A stretch of 64,000 bases of DNA, taken from contig NZ_JADNYL010000002.1 of NCBI RefSeq assembly GCF_017168195.1, positions 1 through 64,000 on the forward strand, written 5' to 3'. This document shows, piece by piece, positions 43,493 to 54,388 of the stretch. The position numbers were made by a program, and so were the translations under genes. The DNA comes from Thalassotalea sp. G2M2-11. Lineage in GTDB: Bacteria; Pseudomonadota; Gammaproteobacteria; Enterobacterales; Alteromonadaceae. The notes beneath the pieces were generated by a model. It was given only the letters and a program-made list of their open reading frames with translations. It had not been told where the DNA came from and made no database searches. The stretch's first letter is position 1. Every line of letters starts with the position of its first letter.

Positions 43493-46387
43493 TTACGAGT
43501 CTTGATACGTCTCTATCGCAGGACAACTACAGATCAAATTTCGATCCCCATAAACGTCATCAATACGGTTAACCGTTGGCCAGAACTTGTTCGCGGCAGC
43601 CGCTGGTACTGGGAATACGGCTTCTGCAATGGAGTATGCGCGCTCCCATGTATCTGTGATATCGGCTAAAGTATGCGGAGCATTGTGTAACGGGTTATCT
43701 TCCGCAGTCCATTCCCCTTGCTCTACTTTACGTATTTCATCACGAATTGAGCTCATCGCTTCAACGAAACGATCTAATTCCACCTTAGACTCAGATTCGG
43801 TTGGTTCAATCATTAATGTGCCCGCCACTGGGAATGACATCGTTGGTGAGTGAAAACCGTAATCTTGTAAACGCTTAGCCACATCCATTTCAGTAATACC
43901 TGAGGTTTCTTTTAATGGACGTAAATCAACAATACATTCATGGGCAACACGACCATTTTTACCGGTATATAAAATCGGATAATGTTGGCTCAGTTTTGTT
44001 GCTAAATAATTGGCATTCGTGATGGCGTATTTCGTTGCATCTGTGACACCTTTTTTACCTAACATGGCAATATAAAGGTATGAAATACATAAAATACCTG
44101 CACTACCGTATGGCGCAGCAGATACAGCACCGTTACCTTTGGTGGTTTCATCAACGTTAACTAAGCTGTGATCCGGTAAAAATGGCGCTAAATGAGATTT
44201 CACACCAATTGGCCCCATACCAGGACCGCCACCACCATGTGGAATAGCGAACGTTTTATGCAAGTTAAGGTGTGATACATCAGCACCAATATGCCCAGGT
44301 GAAGTTAAACCAACTTGGGCGTTCATGTTGGCACCATCAAGATATACTTGACCACCATGTTCATGAACAATATTACAAATTTCTGCAATGGTCGTTTCAT
44401 ATACACCGTGCGTTGACGGGTAAGTGATCATGATACAAGCTAAGTTGTCAGCTAACTCACTTGCTTTCGCACGTAAGTCATCCATATCAACATTACCTTC
44501 TTTATCACAAGCAACTACCACGACTTTCATCCCCACCATTTGCGCAGAGGCAGGGTTAGTGCCGTGAGCAGAAGAAGGAATTAAACACACGTTACGATGA
44601 CCTTCGCCACGGCTTTCATGGTATTTATGAATCGCGATAAGACCAGCATATTCACCTTGCGCACCAGAGTTTGGCTGCATTGAAATGTTGTCATAGCCGG
44701 TCAATTCAACCAACCATTTGCCCAGCTCATCGATCATCTGCTTATAACCTTGTGCTTGATCGGTTGGCGCAAACGGATGCATGTTAGCAAATTCAGGCCA
44801 TGATACTGGGATCATCTGTGCGGTCGCATTTAATTTCATCGTACACGAACCTAATGAAATCATTGAATGGTTTAATGCTAAATCTTTATTTTCTAACTTT
44901 TTGATATAACGTAACATTTCTGTTTCGCTATGATATGAGTTAAATACTGGGTGAGTCAGTATTTCTGATTCACGTACTAAAGACTCAGGAATTGACGGTG
45001 TGTCTAATACCCTTACTTCTGCATCTAACAACTCAATATCTAAACCGTGCTCATCACCAAATAGTACGTTGAACAAGGTACTTAAATCATCACGCGTGGT
45101 CGTTTCATCAAGCGAGATACTAATTTGGTTTTTCACATCAACACGGAAGTTAACACCGTTAGCTAATGCTCGTGTCACGATCTCTGCTTTTAATCCTTCA
45201 GATAAGTTAAACGTAAGCGTATCGAAATAGCTACCATGTAAAGGCGTTAAGCCTTTGGTGTTAGCTGCATGCGCTAAAATATCGGCAAAACGGTGGATAC
45301 GTGTTGCAATTGTTTTTAACCCTTGAGGACCATGATACACCGCATAAAATGCAGCCATATTGGCTAATAATACTTGCGCAGTACAAATGTTTGAATTGGC
45401 TTTTTCACGGCGAATATGTTGTTCACGCGTTTGCATTGCCATACGCAGTGCGTTATTACCACGCGTATCTTTTGAAACACCAATAATACGGCCAGGTAAA
45501 GAACGTTTGTATTTATCAGATGTTGTGAAAAATGCCGCATGAGGACCACCATAGCCCATTGGTACACCAAAACGTTGGGTAGACCCAATAACCGCATCAG
45601 CACCCAGTTCACCTGGTGATTTTAATAATACTAAGCTCATGATGTCGGCAGCAACAGCAACAATCCCTTTTTTCTCATGAACTTTGGCAATTAACTCAGA
45701 AAGATCACGCACTTCCCCCGTTGCCGTTGGGTATTGTAACAAGGCGCCAAATACATCGTGATTAACCACATCATCCGTATCTCCTTCAATGATGTCAAAA
45801 CCAAACATTTCTGCACGTTGCTTCACTACGTCAATCGTTTGTGGGTATGTATCAGAAGAAATAAAGAATGCGTTTGATTTCTTGTTTTTAGAAACACGCT
45901 TTGCCAATGCCATGGCTTCTGCAGCAGCCGTACCTTCATCAAGTAATGACGCTGATGCTAGGTCTAAACCCGTTAGATCTAAACACATTTGTTGGAAGTT
46001 TAATAATGACTCTAAACGCCCTTGCGCAATTTCAGGTTGATATGGTGTATAAGCAGTATACCAGCCTGGATTTTCTAATACGTTACGTAAAATAACATTG
46101 GGTGTTAATGTGCCATAATAGCCTAAACCAATATAGCTAGTGTTCACTGTATTTAACTGGGCGACAGCTTTTAAATCAGTTAACGCTTTAACTTCTGTTT
46201 TACTTTCTTCAATATTTGGTAAATCAGCTAAGCGAATATCGCTTGGTACAATTTCATTGATTAAGGCATCAACAGACTCAGCGCCAATATCATTTAACAT
46301 GGCTTGCGTTTGTGCCTGATTTGGGCCGATATGACGGCGAATAAAATCTTGAGTTTGCTCTAATTCATATAACGATTGAGTAGTCAT
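43493..46387 (-). CDS. gcvP: Glycine dehydrogenase (decarboxylating), P protein of the glycine cleavage system
   Basis: This PLP enzyme decarboxylates glycine and passes the aminomethyl group to lipoylated GcvH. At 964 residues it is a full-length single-chain P protein. The PLP lysine lies in [20 protein letters not shown], and the N-terminal IRRHIGPN and [16 protein letters not shown] blocks are intact. It is the last gene of gcvTHP. Its stop codon lies within 5 bp of the Tn7-like right end, yet the reading frame appears complete, ending ETYQDS. Confidence 0.97.
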   Translation of the reverse strand: MTTQSLYELEQTQDFIRRHIGPNQAQTQAMLNDIGAESVDALINEIVPSDIRLADLPNIEESKTEVKALTDLKAVAQLNTVNTSYIGLGYYGTLTPNVILRNVLENPGWYTAYTPYQPEIAQGRLESLLNFQQMCLDLTGLDLASASLLDEGTAAAEAMALAKRVSKNKKSNAFFISSDTYPQTIDVVKQRAEMFGFDIIEGDTDDVVNHDVFGALLQYPTATGEVRDLSELIAKVHEKKGIVAVAADIMSLVLLKSPGELGADAVIGSTQRFGVPMGYGGPHAAFFTTSDKYKRSLPGRIIGVSKDTRGNNALRMAMQTREQHIRREKANSNICTAQVLLANMAAFYAVYHGPQGLKTIATRIHRFADILAHAANTKGLTPLHGSYFDTLTFNLSEGLKAEIVTRALANGVNFRVDVKNQISISLDETTTRDDLSTLFNVLFGDEHGLDIELLDAEVRVLDTPSIPESLVRESEILTHPVFNSYHSETEMLRYIKKLENKDLALNHSMISLGSCTMKLNATAQMIPVSWPEFANMHPFAPTDQAQGYKQMIDELGKWLVELTGYDNISMQPNSGAQGEYAGLIAIHKYHESRGEGHRNVCLIPSSAHGTNPASAQMVGMKVVVVACDKEGNVDMDDLRAKASELADNLACIMITYPSTHGVYETTIAEICNIVHEHGGQVYLDGANMNAQVGLTSPGHIGADVSHLNLHKTFAIPHGGGGPGMGPIGVKSHLAPFLPDHSLVNVDETTKGNGAVSAAPYGSAGILCISYLYIAMLGKKGVTDATKYAITNANYLATKLSQHYPILYTGKNGRVAHECIVDLRPLKETSGITEMDVAKRLQDYGFHSPTMSFPVAGTLMIEPTESESKVELDRFVEAMSSIRDEIRKVEQGEWTAEDNPLHNAPHTLADITDTWERAYSIAEAVFPVPAAAANKFWPTVNRIDDVYGDRNLICSCPAIETYQDS

Positions 46388-46410
46388 AAAACAGGTTCAC
46401 TATAAATGTA

Positions 46411-46446
46411 TAAAAAAGAAAGCCCCAAACTGCTGTTCAGGGCTTT
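46411..46446 (-). terminator. Terminator-like hairpin between gcvH and gcvP
   Basis: On the minus strand AAGCCC pairs with GGGGCTT across a 12-13-nt loop and is followed by TTCTTTTTT, 21 bp after the gcvH stop and 24 bp before gcvP. It would partly terminate within the operon and so lower gcvP relative to gcvTH. Confidence 0.65.
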
Positions 46447-46467
46447 TAACTATTTGTTAATTAACGA

Positions 46468-46857
46468 TTAGTCTTCATCGATTGAGCTTGCATAACCTTC
46501 AGCATCTAATAATGCTTCAAGCTCGCTCTCATCATCCAATTTCACTTTGAACAACCAACCATCACCAAAAGCATCTGAGTTAACTAATTCAGGTGAATCT
46601 TCTAAGTCTTCATTAACTTCAACAATTTCACCAGATACTGGTGCATAGATGTCTGAAGCCGCTTTTACTGATTCAGCAACGGCAACATCATCACCTGTGC
46701 TTACATTTTCACCCACTTCAGGTAGCTCAACAAAAACCATATCGCCTAGTAGATCTTGCGCATGCTCAGTGATACCAACAGTAACGATACCGTCACCTTC
46801 ATTACGTACCCATTCATGCGAAGTTGCGTATTTTAACTCTGAAGGAATGTTGCTCAT
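46468..46857 (-). CDS. gcvH: Glycine cleavage system H protein
   Basis: GcvH is the 129-residue lipoyl shuttle of the glycine cleavage system. The lipoyl-lysine lies in [18 protein letters not shown], and the protein opens [17 protein letters not shown], as usual. AGGAC lies 8 bp before the ATG. It is the middle gene of gcvTHP. A terminator-like hairpin follows it. Confidence 0.98.
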   Translation of the reverse strand: MSNIPSELKYATSHEWVRNEGDGIVTVGITEHAQDLLGDMVFVELPEVGENVSTGDDVAVAESVKAASDIYAPVSGEIVEVNEDLEDSPELVNSDAFGDGWLFKVKLDDESELEALLDAEGYASSIDED

Positions 46858-46940
46858 TTTTTTGTCCTAATGTTTATGTATTTTTATCAAAAATTTATAC
46901 TGTGCCCTACTCAAATATTGACTATAGAGCATGTTAAAAA

Positions 46941-48032
46941 TTAATCCAACTGGCTTTTACCGTTTCGTACAAAACTTGGCTTGACCACTTTAACTTTAAC
47001 CAACTTTTTACGCATTTCAACTTCAACTTCATCACCTACTTTCACACTACGAGGAACGCGTGCCATGGCAATTGAATGCTGTAATGTTGGTGAGAATGTA
47101 CCTGAGGTGATTACTCCTTCACCACTATCGGTTACAACTTTTAAGCCTGTACGTAATACGCCTTTATCTGTCATCACTAAACCAACTAACTTAGGTTGAT
47201 TGCCTGCTTCGCGTTGAGCAGCTAACACTTCACGACCAATAAAGTTACGCTCTTCTGGTTCCCAGCTAATTGTCCATGCCATATTAGCCGCCAATGGCGA
47301 TACAGTTTCGTCCATATCTAACCCGTAAAGGTTCATACCCGCTTCTAAACGAAGCGTATCACGAGCGCCTAAGCCACAAGGTGCAACACCAGCATCAATT
47401 AACTGCTGCCATAAATCAGCTGCTTGCTCTTGTGGAACCACAATTTCATAGCCATTTTCACCGGTATAGCCGGTTGTTGCGATAAATAAATTACCCGCTT
47501 GCACACCAAAAAATGGTTTCATTCCATCCACTGCTTGTGTTTGTTCAGCAGTTAAAATAGTGGCTACTTTAGCTTTCGCTTGTGGGCCTTGCACAGCGAT
47601 CATGCCAAATTCAGGACGCTCGGTAATGGTAATATCAAAACCTTGTGCTTGTTGATTCATCCACGCTAAATCTTTTTCACGAGTCGCTGAGTTAACCACT
47701 AAACGATATTCTGTGTCAGAAAAAAAGTAGATGATCAAATCATCAATTACACCGCCTTGTTCATTACACATTCCGGTGTAAAGCGCTTTACCAGCTACAT
47801 CTAGTTTAGCAACATCATTAATGACTAAACGGCGTAAATAAGCTTTTGCATCACTACCTGCTACATCCACAATGGTCATATGTGAAACATCAAACATACC
47901 CGCATCTTTGCGTACTGCATGATGTTCTTCCATTTGAGAGCCATAATTAATTGGCATTTCCCAACCGTGGAAATCCACCATTTTTGCACCTGCTTCAAGA
48001 TGCTTTTCATGTAATACGGTTTTATTAGTCAT
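46941..48032 (-). CDS. gcvT: Aminomethyltransferase, T protein of the glycine cleavage system
   Basis: GcvT transfers the methylene group from aminomethyl-GcvH to tetrahydrofolate and releases ammonia. The 363 residues show the folate-binding domain ([45 protein letters not shown]) and a C-terminal barrel ([19 protein letters not shown]). It is the first gene of the operon, 83 bp before gcvH. No glycine riboswitch is recognisable upstream. Confidence 0.97.
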   Translation of the reverse strand: MTNKTVLHEKHLEAGAKMVDFHGWEMPINYGSQMEEHHAVRKDAGMFDVSHMTIVDVAGSDAKAYLRRLVINDVAKLDVAGKALYTGMCNEQGGVIDDLIIYFFSDTEYRLVVNSATREKDLAWMNQQAQGFDITITERPEFGMIAVQGPQAKAKVATILTAEQTQAVDGMKPFFGVQAGNLFIATTGYTGENGYEIVVPQEQAADLWQQLIDAGVAPCGLGARDTLRLEAGMNLYGLDMDETVSPLAANMAWTISWEPEERNFIGREVLAAQREAGNQPKLVGLVMTDKGVLRTGLKVVTDSGEGVITSGTFSPTLQHSIAMARVPRSVKVGDEVEVEMRKKLVKVKVVKPSFVRNGKSQLD

Positions 48033-48119
48033 TGTAAAAATTCCAGTGTGATAGCAGTAATAACCTTAGTGCAAACCTCCAGTGTTCACCTAAAGCTAAG
48101 TGTTTACAAATTTGCGCTA

Positions 48120-48148
48120 AGTATAGCGAGGAGACTTTGTTGATTCAA
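48120..48148 (-). promoter_or_regulatory. Sigma-70-type promoter of gcvTHP
   Basis: On the minus strand TTGAAT (48148-48143) and TATACT (48125-48120) are separated by exactly 17 bp. The promoter lies about 90 bp before the gcvT start, leaving a leader of about 80 nt. Confidence 0.6.
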
Positions 48149-48486
48149 CAAGTAAATAGCAAGAGTGCAAATTAAAAACCATTTAAATGCGTTAATAAAA
48201 ATTTTATTCGAAAACTATTACCTTTTGAAAATATTTATCAGTTTGTTAATGGCTAAATAAGACAAGACCAAACATTATTGTGCTTATTCCATTCAACCAA
48301 AGATAATTATATATTGTAGAACAACACCATGGCGTTAAAATGTCTTTTATCATAGAAAGGTTAAACTGTTATAAGAACACGATAACAACTGGTTCCCCAA
48401 AATATTCTTGAAAATGTATAAGATAGATAACAAACTAAATGTAATAGGCAAGATCTTGTCAGTATGACAGTTTAAGGATCATCAGT

Positions 48487-49020
48487 ATGAGTGGCATTGA
48501 TATTCAACAATTAATTAAATCAGCAACAAAGGGTGATACCGTTGATTTAAAAGCAATCTGTCAAAAGCTCAAAATCAAAATCAAACTTGATGATGATTTA
48601 AAAGACTATTGCAAAGTTGGTCTAGATAAAAAGCGTCATACCACCATTTGGTTGAATAGCTCGCTTGATCGCAAGATGAAATACACTTTTGTGGCCATTG
48701 CCACTGCCGAGTTGATAATAGATCCTATTCGTGTCAGTGAACAAGGGGTCACATACGATGTGTTCTTTTTAAGAGAATTACACCAAAACAAAGCCACTAA
48801 GTTAATTATGCTCGCCACACGTTTAGCGGTGCCAGAGCATATTATTGAACATTTATCCGACGACTTAGATATGCAATTTACCAAAAATAACGCCTTCAAT
48901 AAATTTGACAGTGATGCTTATATCGCAAATGCTGAGTATATCCCTGAATTTCTTCGCTGCGTGATCAAAGAAAGCTCAAGCAAGTTTTTACTCAATAATG
49001 TTAGCGCTAAATTTCACTAA
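48487..49020 (+). CDS. Degenerate ImmA/IrrE-like protein
   Basis: A 177-residue soluble protein. The layout resembles ImmA/IrrE metallopeptidases: a strand ending in TIWLNSSLDRKMKYTFVAIATAEL, where HExxH would be expected in the last helix, followed by KLIMLATRLAVPEHIIEHL, the usual helix after the active site. The HExxH is absent (VAIATAEL), so it should be catalytically dead. AAGGA lies 9 bp before the ATG. It is inserted between gcvT and ubiI, which are adjacent in E. coli. The fold assignment is a pattern judgement and may be wrong. Confidence 0.5.
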   Translation: MSGIDIQQLIKSATKGDTVDLKAICQKLKIKIKLDDDLKDYCKVGLDKKRHTTIWLNSSLDRKMKYTFVAIATAELIIDPIRVSEQGVTYDVFFLRELHQNKATKLIMLATRLAVPEHIIEHLSDDLDMQFTKNNAFNKFDSDAYIANAEYIPEFLRCVIKESSSKFLLNNVSAKFH

Positions 49021-49203
49021 ATTAGGCCTTAAACCAAACTTCTTCAGCACAGCACCATCACACTTGCTGCTACTACTCAAACCTTGCTCACCCTAATATT
49101 TCCACCGTGTAAAACATCAGTAAATTTCTATTTATTCTTTATTAAAATCAGATTTTTAGTCTATGTTTGTTAGTAACAACTAAAGATAAGAGGAATTTAC
49201 ACA

Positions 49204-49653
49204 ATGAAATACATAATTACTGTGGGAGTTATTCTTTGTTTATTATTAATAACCAGTTGTGAGAAAGGTGTTGATTCCCCTCGAGGCTTTAGCCTACCTC
49301 AAGGTAATGCTGAATTAGGAAAACAAGTATTTATTAAGTATCAATGTAATGGCTGTCATCAATTAGATGATATAGCACAACCTGAAGATGCTGAATTTGC
49401 CATTAAACTGGGCGGTAAAAAGACGAAAGTTAAAACCTATGCAGAGTTATTAACCTCAGTGATCAATCCATCACATAAATTTGCACGAGGCTATCCTTTA
49501 GCTGAGATCCAACAAGATGGTAAATCCAAGATGAAAGTATTTAATGATGTCATGACCGTTAGTGAGCTGATTAATTTAGTCACTTTTATACAGCCGCATT
49601 ATGAATTACTGCCTTACAAAACAACAAATTATCAGTATTACAGCTACCGTTAA
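49204..49653 (+). CDS. Periplasmic c-type cytochrome lipoprotein
   Basis: A 149-residue protein with a lipoprotein signal (lipobox LITSC) and one haem-binding motif CNGCH near residue 59. A methionine that could be the axial ligand lies in KMKVFNDVMTVSE; PLAEIQQDG precedes it. The small single-domain size suggests an electron shuttle or a c-type partner of a larger oxidase or reductase, but none is nearby. AGAGGAA precedes the ATG. Confidence 0.8.
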   Translation: MKYIITVGVILCLLLITSCEKGVDSPRGFSLPQGNAELGKQVFIKYQCNGCHQLDDIAQPEDAEFAIKLGGKKTKVKTYAELLTSVINPSHKFARGYPLAEIQQDGKSKMKVFNDVMTVSELINLVTFIQPHYELLPYKTTNYQYYSYR

Positions 49654-49677
49654 CCCCCAAAACAGCTTAGACGATAC

Positions 49678-49709
49678 AACAAAGGAAGCACCAAGGCGCT
49701 TCCTTTGTT
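49678..49709. terminator. Terminator between cytochrome gene and ubiI
   Basis: AACAAAGGAAGC pairs with GCTTCCTTTGTT across an 8-nt loop, between convergent genes. ATTTTC follows on the plus strand. Confidence 0.75.
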
Positions 49710-49738
49710 ATTTTCATCATTGATGTGGCTAGCAAAAA

Positions 49739-50971
49739 CTACAACGCTTTTGCTAATGTCGGCAGCTGACCTTTATAACCGAGCGCTTGTTTAATCATTA
49801 GACTTTTAACAGGAGGAAGTTGATTAATCACACTCAAACCTAAGCCTCGCAACAGTTTAATTGGCTGCTGTTGCGGGGTAAACGCCTGTTTGATCCCCTC
49901 CATTGCGGCGATCATTTCCATTGCATCTGATTTTCGCCAGCGTTGATAGTGATTTAACGCTATGGAGCTAAACTCATTATCATCATCTGCACATGACTCC
50001 GTTAATGTTTGTGCCAGCGCCGCAGCGTCTAACAAACCTAAGTTGACACCTTGACCAGCTAGAGGGTGTATCGTGTGGGCGGCATCTCCTACTAACACCA
50101 CTTTATCTTTCACCACTTCTTGCGCAAAACGCATGGTTAACGGATAGGTATACCGTTCACTCACTAACGAAGTTTGGCCAAGTTTACCATCAGAGGCAGC
50201 ACTTAACGCTTTAGCAAACTCTTGCGCAGGTAATGCACAAAGACGCTTAGCTTCATCGGGTGAGGTGGACCAAACAATAGAGCACAAGTCACTACCCTGC
50301 TGCCTTAGCGATAAAGGTAAAAAAGCCAGCGGTCCTTCAGGCAAAAATACTTGCCAAGCGGTATTATTATGCCCTTGCGGTGTTTTTACAGTGGCAACAA
50401 TGGCATGATGATCATAATCCCTAAAGGTTAATGAAAACTGCATTTGCTCTCTGACCCAAGAACGTGCCCCATCCGCGCCAACAACTAGTTTAGCCGTAAT
50501 AGGTGCTTGTTGGCTAAAGCTGGCAAACACTTCACTTTGCCCGATACTGATATTGCTCAATTGCTCTTGAGTATAAAAACTGATCCCGTCATCCTGCTCG
50601 GCTTTTTGCCATAACGCTTGGCGGATCACACTATTTTCAATGATCCAGCCTAATTGACCTTTATGTTGACGCTCAGACAAATCATCAAGGCAGAAATCTA
50701 ATTGTCCGTAGCCAGCCTTATCCCAAATATGCATGTGCTGGTATGGCTGAATTCGTTGGCTTTCGATTGCCGTCCATACGCCCAAGTTTTCAAATAATTG
50801 CTGGCTAACGGCATTAATCGCACTCACTCTAACATCAGCGTCTTGACCGAGTTTGGCTAATGGTTGAGTATCAACAATGGCAACGGTTAACGCACTGCTT
50901 TGGCGAATGGCTAACGCAGTGGTTAACCCCACCATGCCACCACCAACAATTAAAACATCATACTTTTGCAT
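49739..50971 (-). CDS. ubiI: FAD-dependent ubiquinone hydroxylase UbiI
   Basis: UbiI performs the C5 hydroxylation of the quinone ring in ubiquinone synthesis. The 410-residue flavoprotein has the dinucleotide motif VLIVGGGMVGL at the N-terminus, the mid motif LVVGADGARSWVR, and the FAD-ribityl motif VLVGDAAHTIHPLAGQGVNLG. Its position after ubiH and before gcvT matches E. coli visC/ubiI. An AAGAGA site precedes the ATG. Confidence 0.88.
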   Translation of the reverse strand: MQKYDVLIVGGGMVGLTTALAIRQSSALTVAIVDTQPLAKLGQDADVRVSAINAVSQQLFENLGVWTAIESQRIQPYQHMHIWDKAGYGQLDFCLDDLSERQHKGQLGWIIENSVIRQALWQKAEQDDGISFYTQEQLSNISIGQSEVFASFSQQAPITAKLVVGADGARSWVREQMQFSLTFRDYDHHAIVATVKTPQGHNNTAWQVFLPEGPLAFLPLSLRQQGSDLCSIVWSTSPDEAKRLCALPAQEFAKALSAASDGKLGQTSLVSERYTYPLTMRFAQEVVKDKVVLVGDAAHTIHPLAGQGVNLGLLDAAALAQTLTESCADDDNEFSSIALNHYQRWRKSDAMEMIAAMEGIKQAFTPQQQPIKLLRGLGLSVINQLPPVKSLMIKQALGYKGQLPTLAKAL

Positions 50972-51006
50972 GTAAATCTCTTTTGTTTATCATCATTTCA
51001 CTCCCC

Positions 51007-52221
51007 TTAATAACCCATGGTTTTATTAACAAAGGTATTTTTTAATGGCGTGAAATAATTTAATACTTTTAAGCCGACATTACGTCCTGCTACTAATGGC
51101 GGTAACTCATTAGAAAATAGCGTCACCAAGGAGTCCGTTAAATCAATCACACTTTGATGATCTCTCGCTCGTTGCTCTGCGTAGGCAGCTAAATTAGAAA
51201 ATCCCCCAATATCATTAGCGTCAGCAAGTTGGTTGGCTATCATATGGCTAAGCGCGGCAACGTCCCTCAACCCTAAGTTAAAACCTTGTCCCGCAATCGG
51301 GTGAATGGTATGAGAAGCGTTACCCACCAACACCATACGATGAAATACTTGCTCCTTCGCCCTGACTAAATGCAGAGGATATACTACTCGTTGCCCTACT
51401 TTATCCACGGTGCCTAACCAACGACCGAAAGCATTAGTTAATGCGTGACTAAATTCAGCGGCCGATAATGACATTAATGTTTGAGCCTGTTCAGGGCGAA
51501 CTGTCCACACAACCGAGCATTTATGGCTATTTTGTGAACCATCAGTCAATGGTAACATGGCAATGGGGCCAGTCTCAGTAAAGCGCTCATAAGCAACATG
51601 GTGATGAGGCTTTGCCATAGTAACATTAACTATTAACGCTGATTGTTCATATGCTTTAGTGCTTGAAGCAATATTGGCATATTGTCGACATTTAGATTGT
51701 GCGCCATCACACGCAAGTAATAATTGAGCTGATATCGCTTGCTCTGACGCCAACAGCATGTCAACGTGTGAAACTTGCCAGTTAACTGACGTAATAGTAT
51801 CAGGGCAAAACCACGTGATATTGACAAATTGTGCTGCACAATAAAGCAAGGCCTTACCTAAAAGAGACATTTCCACCACATAACCTAACGCAGAAACTTG
51901 ATGGCTATCAGCATTAATTCTAGCTTTGCCATATTTACCGCGATCGGAAATATGAATCTGGTTGATCGGCGCAGCATTTTGCCCCAGCTCTTGCCACACA
52001 CCTAACGATTGCAGATAACTGACACTGCCATGAGAAAGCGCTAATACTCTGGAGTCAAAGGTTAACGACACGTCATCATGCAGCGCATTATTTTCAACTA
52101 TGGCTATTGACAGTTTGCTACCATCTTGTTTGGTTAATGGCGCCAAACTAATCGCAGACAAAACGCCTGATAAACCGCCGCCTGCGATGACTACGTCAAA
52201 ATGTTGCTTGGTATCACTCAC
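51007..52221 (-). CDS. ubiH: 2-octaprenyl-6-methoxyphenol hydroxylase UbiH
   Basis: UbiH hydroxylates C1 of the ubiquinone ring. The 404-residue protein is paralogous to UbiI: VVIAGGGLSGVLSAI near the N-terminus, LLLACDGAQSKCR, and MVLVGNASHTIHPIAGQGFNLG. In the last motif Asn replaces the usual Asp (GNASHT), as is common in UbiH. It lies between pepP and ubiI in a conserved operon order. Confidence 0.9.
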   Translation of the reverse strand: MSDTKQHFDVVIAGGGLSGVLSAISLAPLTKQDGSKLSIAIVENNALHDDVSLTFDSRVLALSHGSVSYLQSLGVWQELGQNAAPINQIHISDRGKYGKARINADSHQVSALGYVVEMSLLGKALLYCAAQFVNITWFCPDTITSVNWQVSHVDMLLASEQAISAQLLLACDGAQSKCRQYANIASSTKAYEQSALIVNVTMAKPHHHVAYERFTETGPIAMLPLTDGSQNSHKCSVVWTVRPEQAQTLMSLSAAEFSHALTNAFGRWLGTVDKVGQRVVYPLHLVRAKEQVFHRMVLVGNASHTIHPIAGQGFNLGLRDVAALSHMIANQLADANDIGGFSNLAAYAEQRARDHQSVIDLTDSLVTLFSNELPPLVAGRNVGLKVLNYFTPLKNTFVNKTMGY

Positions 52222-52260
52222 AAATATCTCGTACTTTGGTTTGTTGTTTTATTCAAACAA

Positions 52261-53586
52261 TTATTTATTCATTAATTGCTCTATCTCTTGGATAGATTTT
52301 GGCGCATTTGTCGTTAAATTTTCATGACCTTGATCAGTGACTAAGACATTATCTTCAATTCTGATCCCTATACCACGCCATTGTTCTTCTACATCAAGAT
52401 CATCTTTAGCAAAATACAACCCTGGTTCAATGGTCAACACCATACCAGGTTCAAATGCTCTTAGTTGTTTACGGTTTTCAACTTGGTAATCACCCACATC
52501 ATGTACATCAAGCCCTAACCAATGACCTAAGCCATGAATAAAATACTTTTTACATGCGCCATCAGCAATTAATTCAGTTAACTGGCCGTTCAATATGCCT
52601 AAGTCAATCAAGCCCTGAGTTAAGATCTCAATACAAAGTTCATTCAATTTCGCTAAGGTTTGCCCGGGTTTGATGGCATTAATACATTGTTCTTGCGCGT
52701 CTAACACCAACTGATACAGTGCTTTTTGTTGCTCAGTAAATCGTCCATTGATCGGAAAGGTTCGGGTAATATCGGCAGCATAGCCAGCAAGCTCACCACC
52801 AGCATCAATTAACAATAATTCACCATCTGCTAACGGATCGCAATTATCGGTGTAATGTAAAATGGTGGCATTTTCACCACCAGCAACAATCGAATTATAC
52901 GCGGCATGACGCGCACCATGACGGGCAAACTCATGTAATAATTCTGCTTCAATTTGATACTCAAATACGCCCCCATGAGTTTTTTTCATCGCCCGTTGAT
53001 GCGCCTTACCACTTATTTGATTCACTTGCCGCATGATGTCAATTTCAGCCGATGATTTGATCAAACGCAGCTCATTGAGCAATGGTTGAACATCAATCAG
53101 TGATTGTGGTGCTTTAATCCCTTGACGAGATTGTCCTTTCACTTGTGCAAGCCAATGCATCAGTTGCGTATCAAAGGCTTTTTGATGTCCTCGACAATAA
53201 TAAACCGCACACTTATTAGCAAGATGCTCTATGGCGATATCTTCAAGCTGTGCTAATTCAAAAGCCTGATCAAATTGATAGTCTTTTTGGGCATTTTCTG
53301 CCCCCACTCGCCTGCCATGCCAAACTTCTGCTAATGGATCTTTGGCTAGACAAAATAAGACACTGTGACAGGAATCAGATTTTACCAACATCAGCACAGC
53401 ATCAGGTTCATTAAAACCAGTTAAATAATAAAACCCTTTGTCTTGGCAAAATAAGTATTCAGTGTCATTGCTTCGAGTTACTTCACTATTGGCAGAAAAA
53501 AATGCAATGCTGTTATCTTGCATTTGCGCCAGTACTTTGGCACGTCGCGCAGCAAATTCACCAACAGGCATTAAGGTATGCTTCAT
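52261..53586 (-). CDS. pepP: Xaa-Pro aminopeptidase PepP
   Basis: PepP removes N-terminal residues preceding proline, using two metal ions. The 441-residue length equals that of E. coli. The metal ligands can be seen in LLIDAGGELAGYAADITRTFP, HGLGHWLGLDVHDVG, TIEPGLYF and GIGIRIEDN. A GGGGGAG ribosome site fits the second of two adjacent ATG codons (53586). It lies 9 bp after the ygfB stop and before ubiH. Confidence 0.95.
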   Translation of the reverse strand: MKHTLMPVGEFAARRAKVLAQMQDNSIAFFSANSEVTRSNDTEYLFCQDKGFYYLTGFNEPDAVLMLVKSDSCHSVLFCLAKDPLAEVWHGRRVGAENAQKDYQFDQAFELAQLEDIAIEHLANKCAVYYCRGHQKAFDTQLMHWLAQVKGQSRQGIKAPQSLIDVQPLLNELRLIKSSAEIDIMRQVNQISGKAHQRAMKKTHGGVFEYQIEAELLHEFARHGARHAAYNSIVAGGENATILHYTDNCDPLADGELLLIDAGGELAGYAADITRTFPINGRFTEQQKALYQLVLDAQEQCINAIKPGQTLAKLNELCIEILTQGLIDLGILNGQLTELIADGACKKYFIHGLGHWLGLDVHDVGDYQVENRKQLRAFEPGMVLTIEPGLYFAKDDLDVEEQWRGIGIRIEDNVLVTDQGHENLTTNAPKSIQEIEQLMNK

Positions 53587-53595
53587 CACTCCCCC

Positions 53596-54165
53596 TTAAT
53601 GCAAAGTGTCAGATGTATCTTTAGTTTCTGGCGGTGTACCTAATTCGGTAAAACATAACAACGCAGAAATTCTGACATATTCAGCAATTTCAAAATAGGC
53701 TTGTTCTGTAGTTTCATCTTCTTCAATTTCATCAGAAAGATTGGCAATTTCGGCGAAATCACTCAGCACTTCTTTTACGTCATCAGAAAATTTCGCCGTT
53801 TTAGTTTGTTGTAAACCAAAGCCTAAATTAAAGCCTTGTACCCAAGCTCCCAACGCATGACCTCGCTCAACCAAAGAGTCATCATCATCAGGCAGTAACA
53901 AATTAAAACTATAAGAATCGTCAAGTATGGTTTGCCACACTTGGCCGAACATCAATTTGGTGGTCGTACGCACTTTATTTGGCAAGGGTTCACCATTATT
54001 AAACACATCATTTAACATGCTTAAATAATCGCTATTCTCAAAATGGTAGCCCGCACACACTAAGCCAGTTAACACGCCGTGCAACTCGGCCGCATGAATT
54101 TTTATATCTTCGGTGGTAATGATCGCTTGTACTGAAGCGAAGTCTAAAGGATTATTGTCTGTCAT
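53596..54165 (-). CDS. ygfB: UPF0149 family protein YgfB
   Basis: A 189-residue acidic helical protein of the UPF0149 family (HAAELHGVLTGLVCAGY; ALGAWVQGFNLGFGL). In Pseudomonas the homologue modulates antibiotic-tolerance gene expression; the general role is unclear. It starts the ygfB-pepP-ubiH-ubiI unit and is divergent from zapA, as in E. coli. Confidence 0.92.
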   Translation of the reverse strand: MTDNNPLDFASVQAIITTEDIKIHAAELHGVLTGLVCAGYHFENSDYLSMLNDVFNNGEPLPNKVRTTTKLMFGQVWQTILDDSYSFNLLLPDDDDSLVERGHALGAWVQGFNLGFGLQQTKTAKFSDDVKEVLSDFAEIANLSDEIEEDETTEQAYFEIAEYVRISALLCFTELGTPPETKDTSDTLH

Positions 54166-54388
54166 TTGCTCAATATATTAGCCAAATTTTATATCGCTTT
54201 ATCCTACCATTGCACCGCTCATAAAACTATTGAAGAATAATACAAAATCGCGCTTGCACTTGTGATCGTGCACCGTTATAGTTCATTTTGATGCTAGTAA
54301 GCTAAAACTGTATGTTTTACAGTCAAATAGCAAACTTAGTAATGTATTTGAACTGTCATTAATCGTTAACCAGAGTCGCTGTACTTTT

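Noticed and set aside
48033-48486. Glycine riboswitch upstream of gcvT
   Set aside because: The conserved aptamer cores are not recognisable on the transcribed strand.
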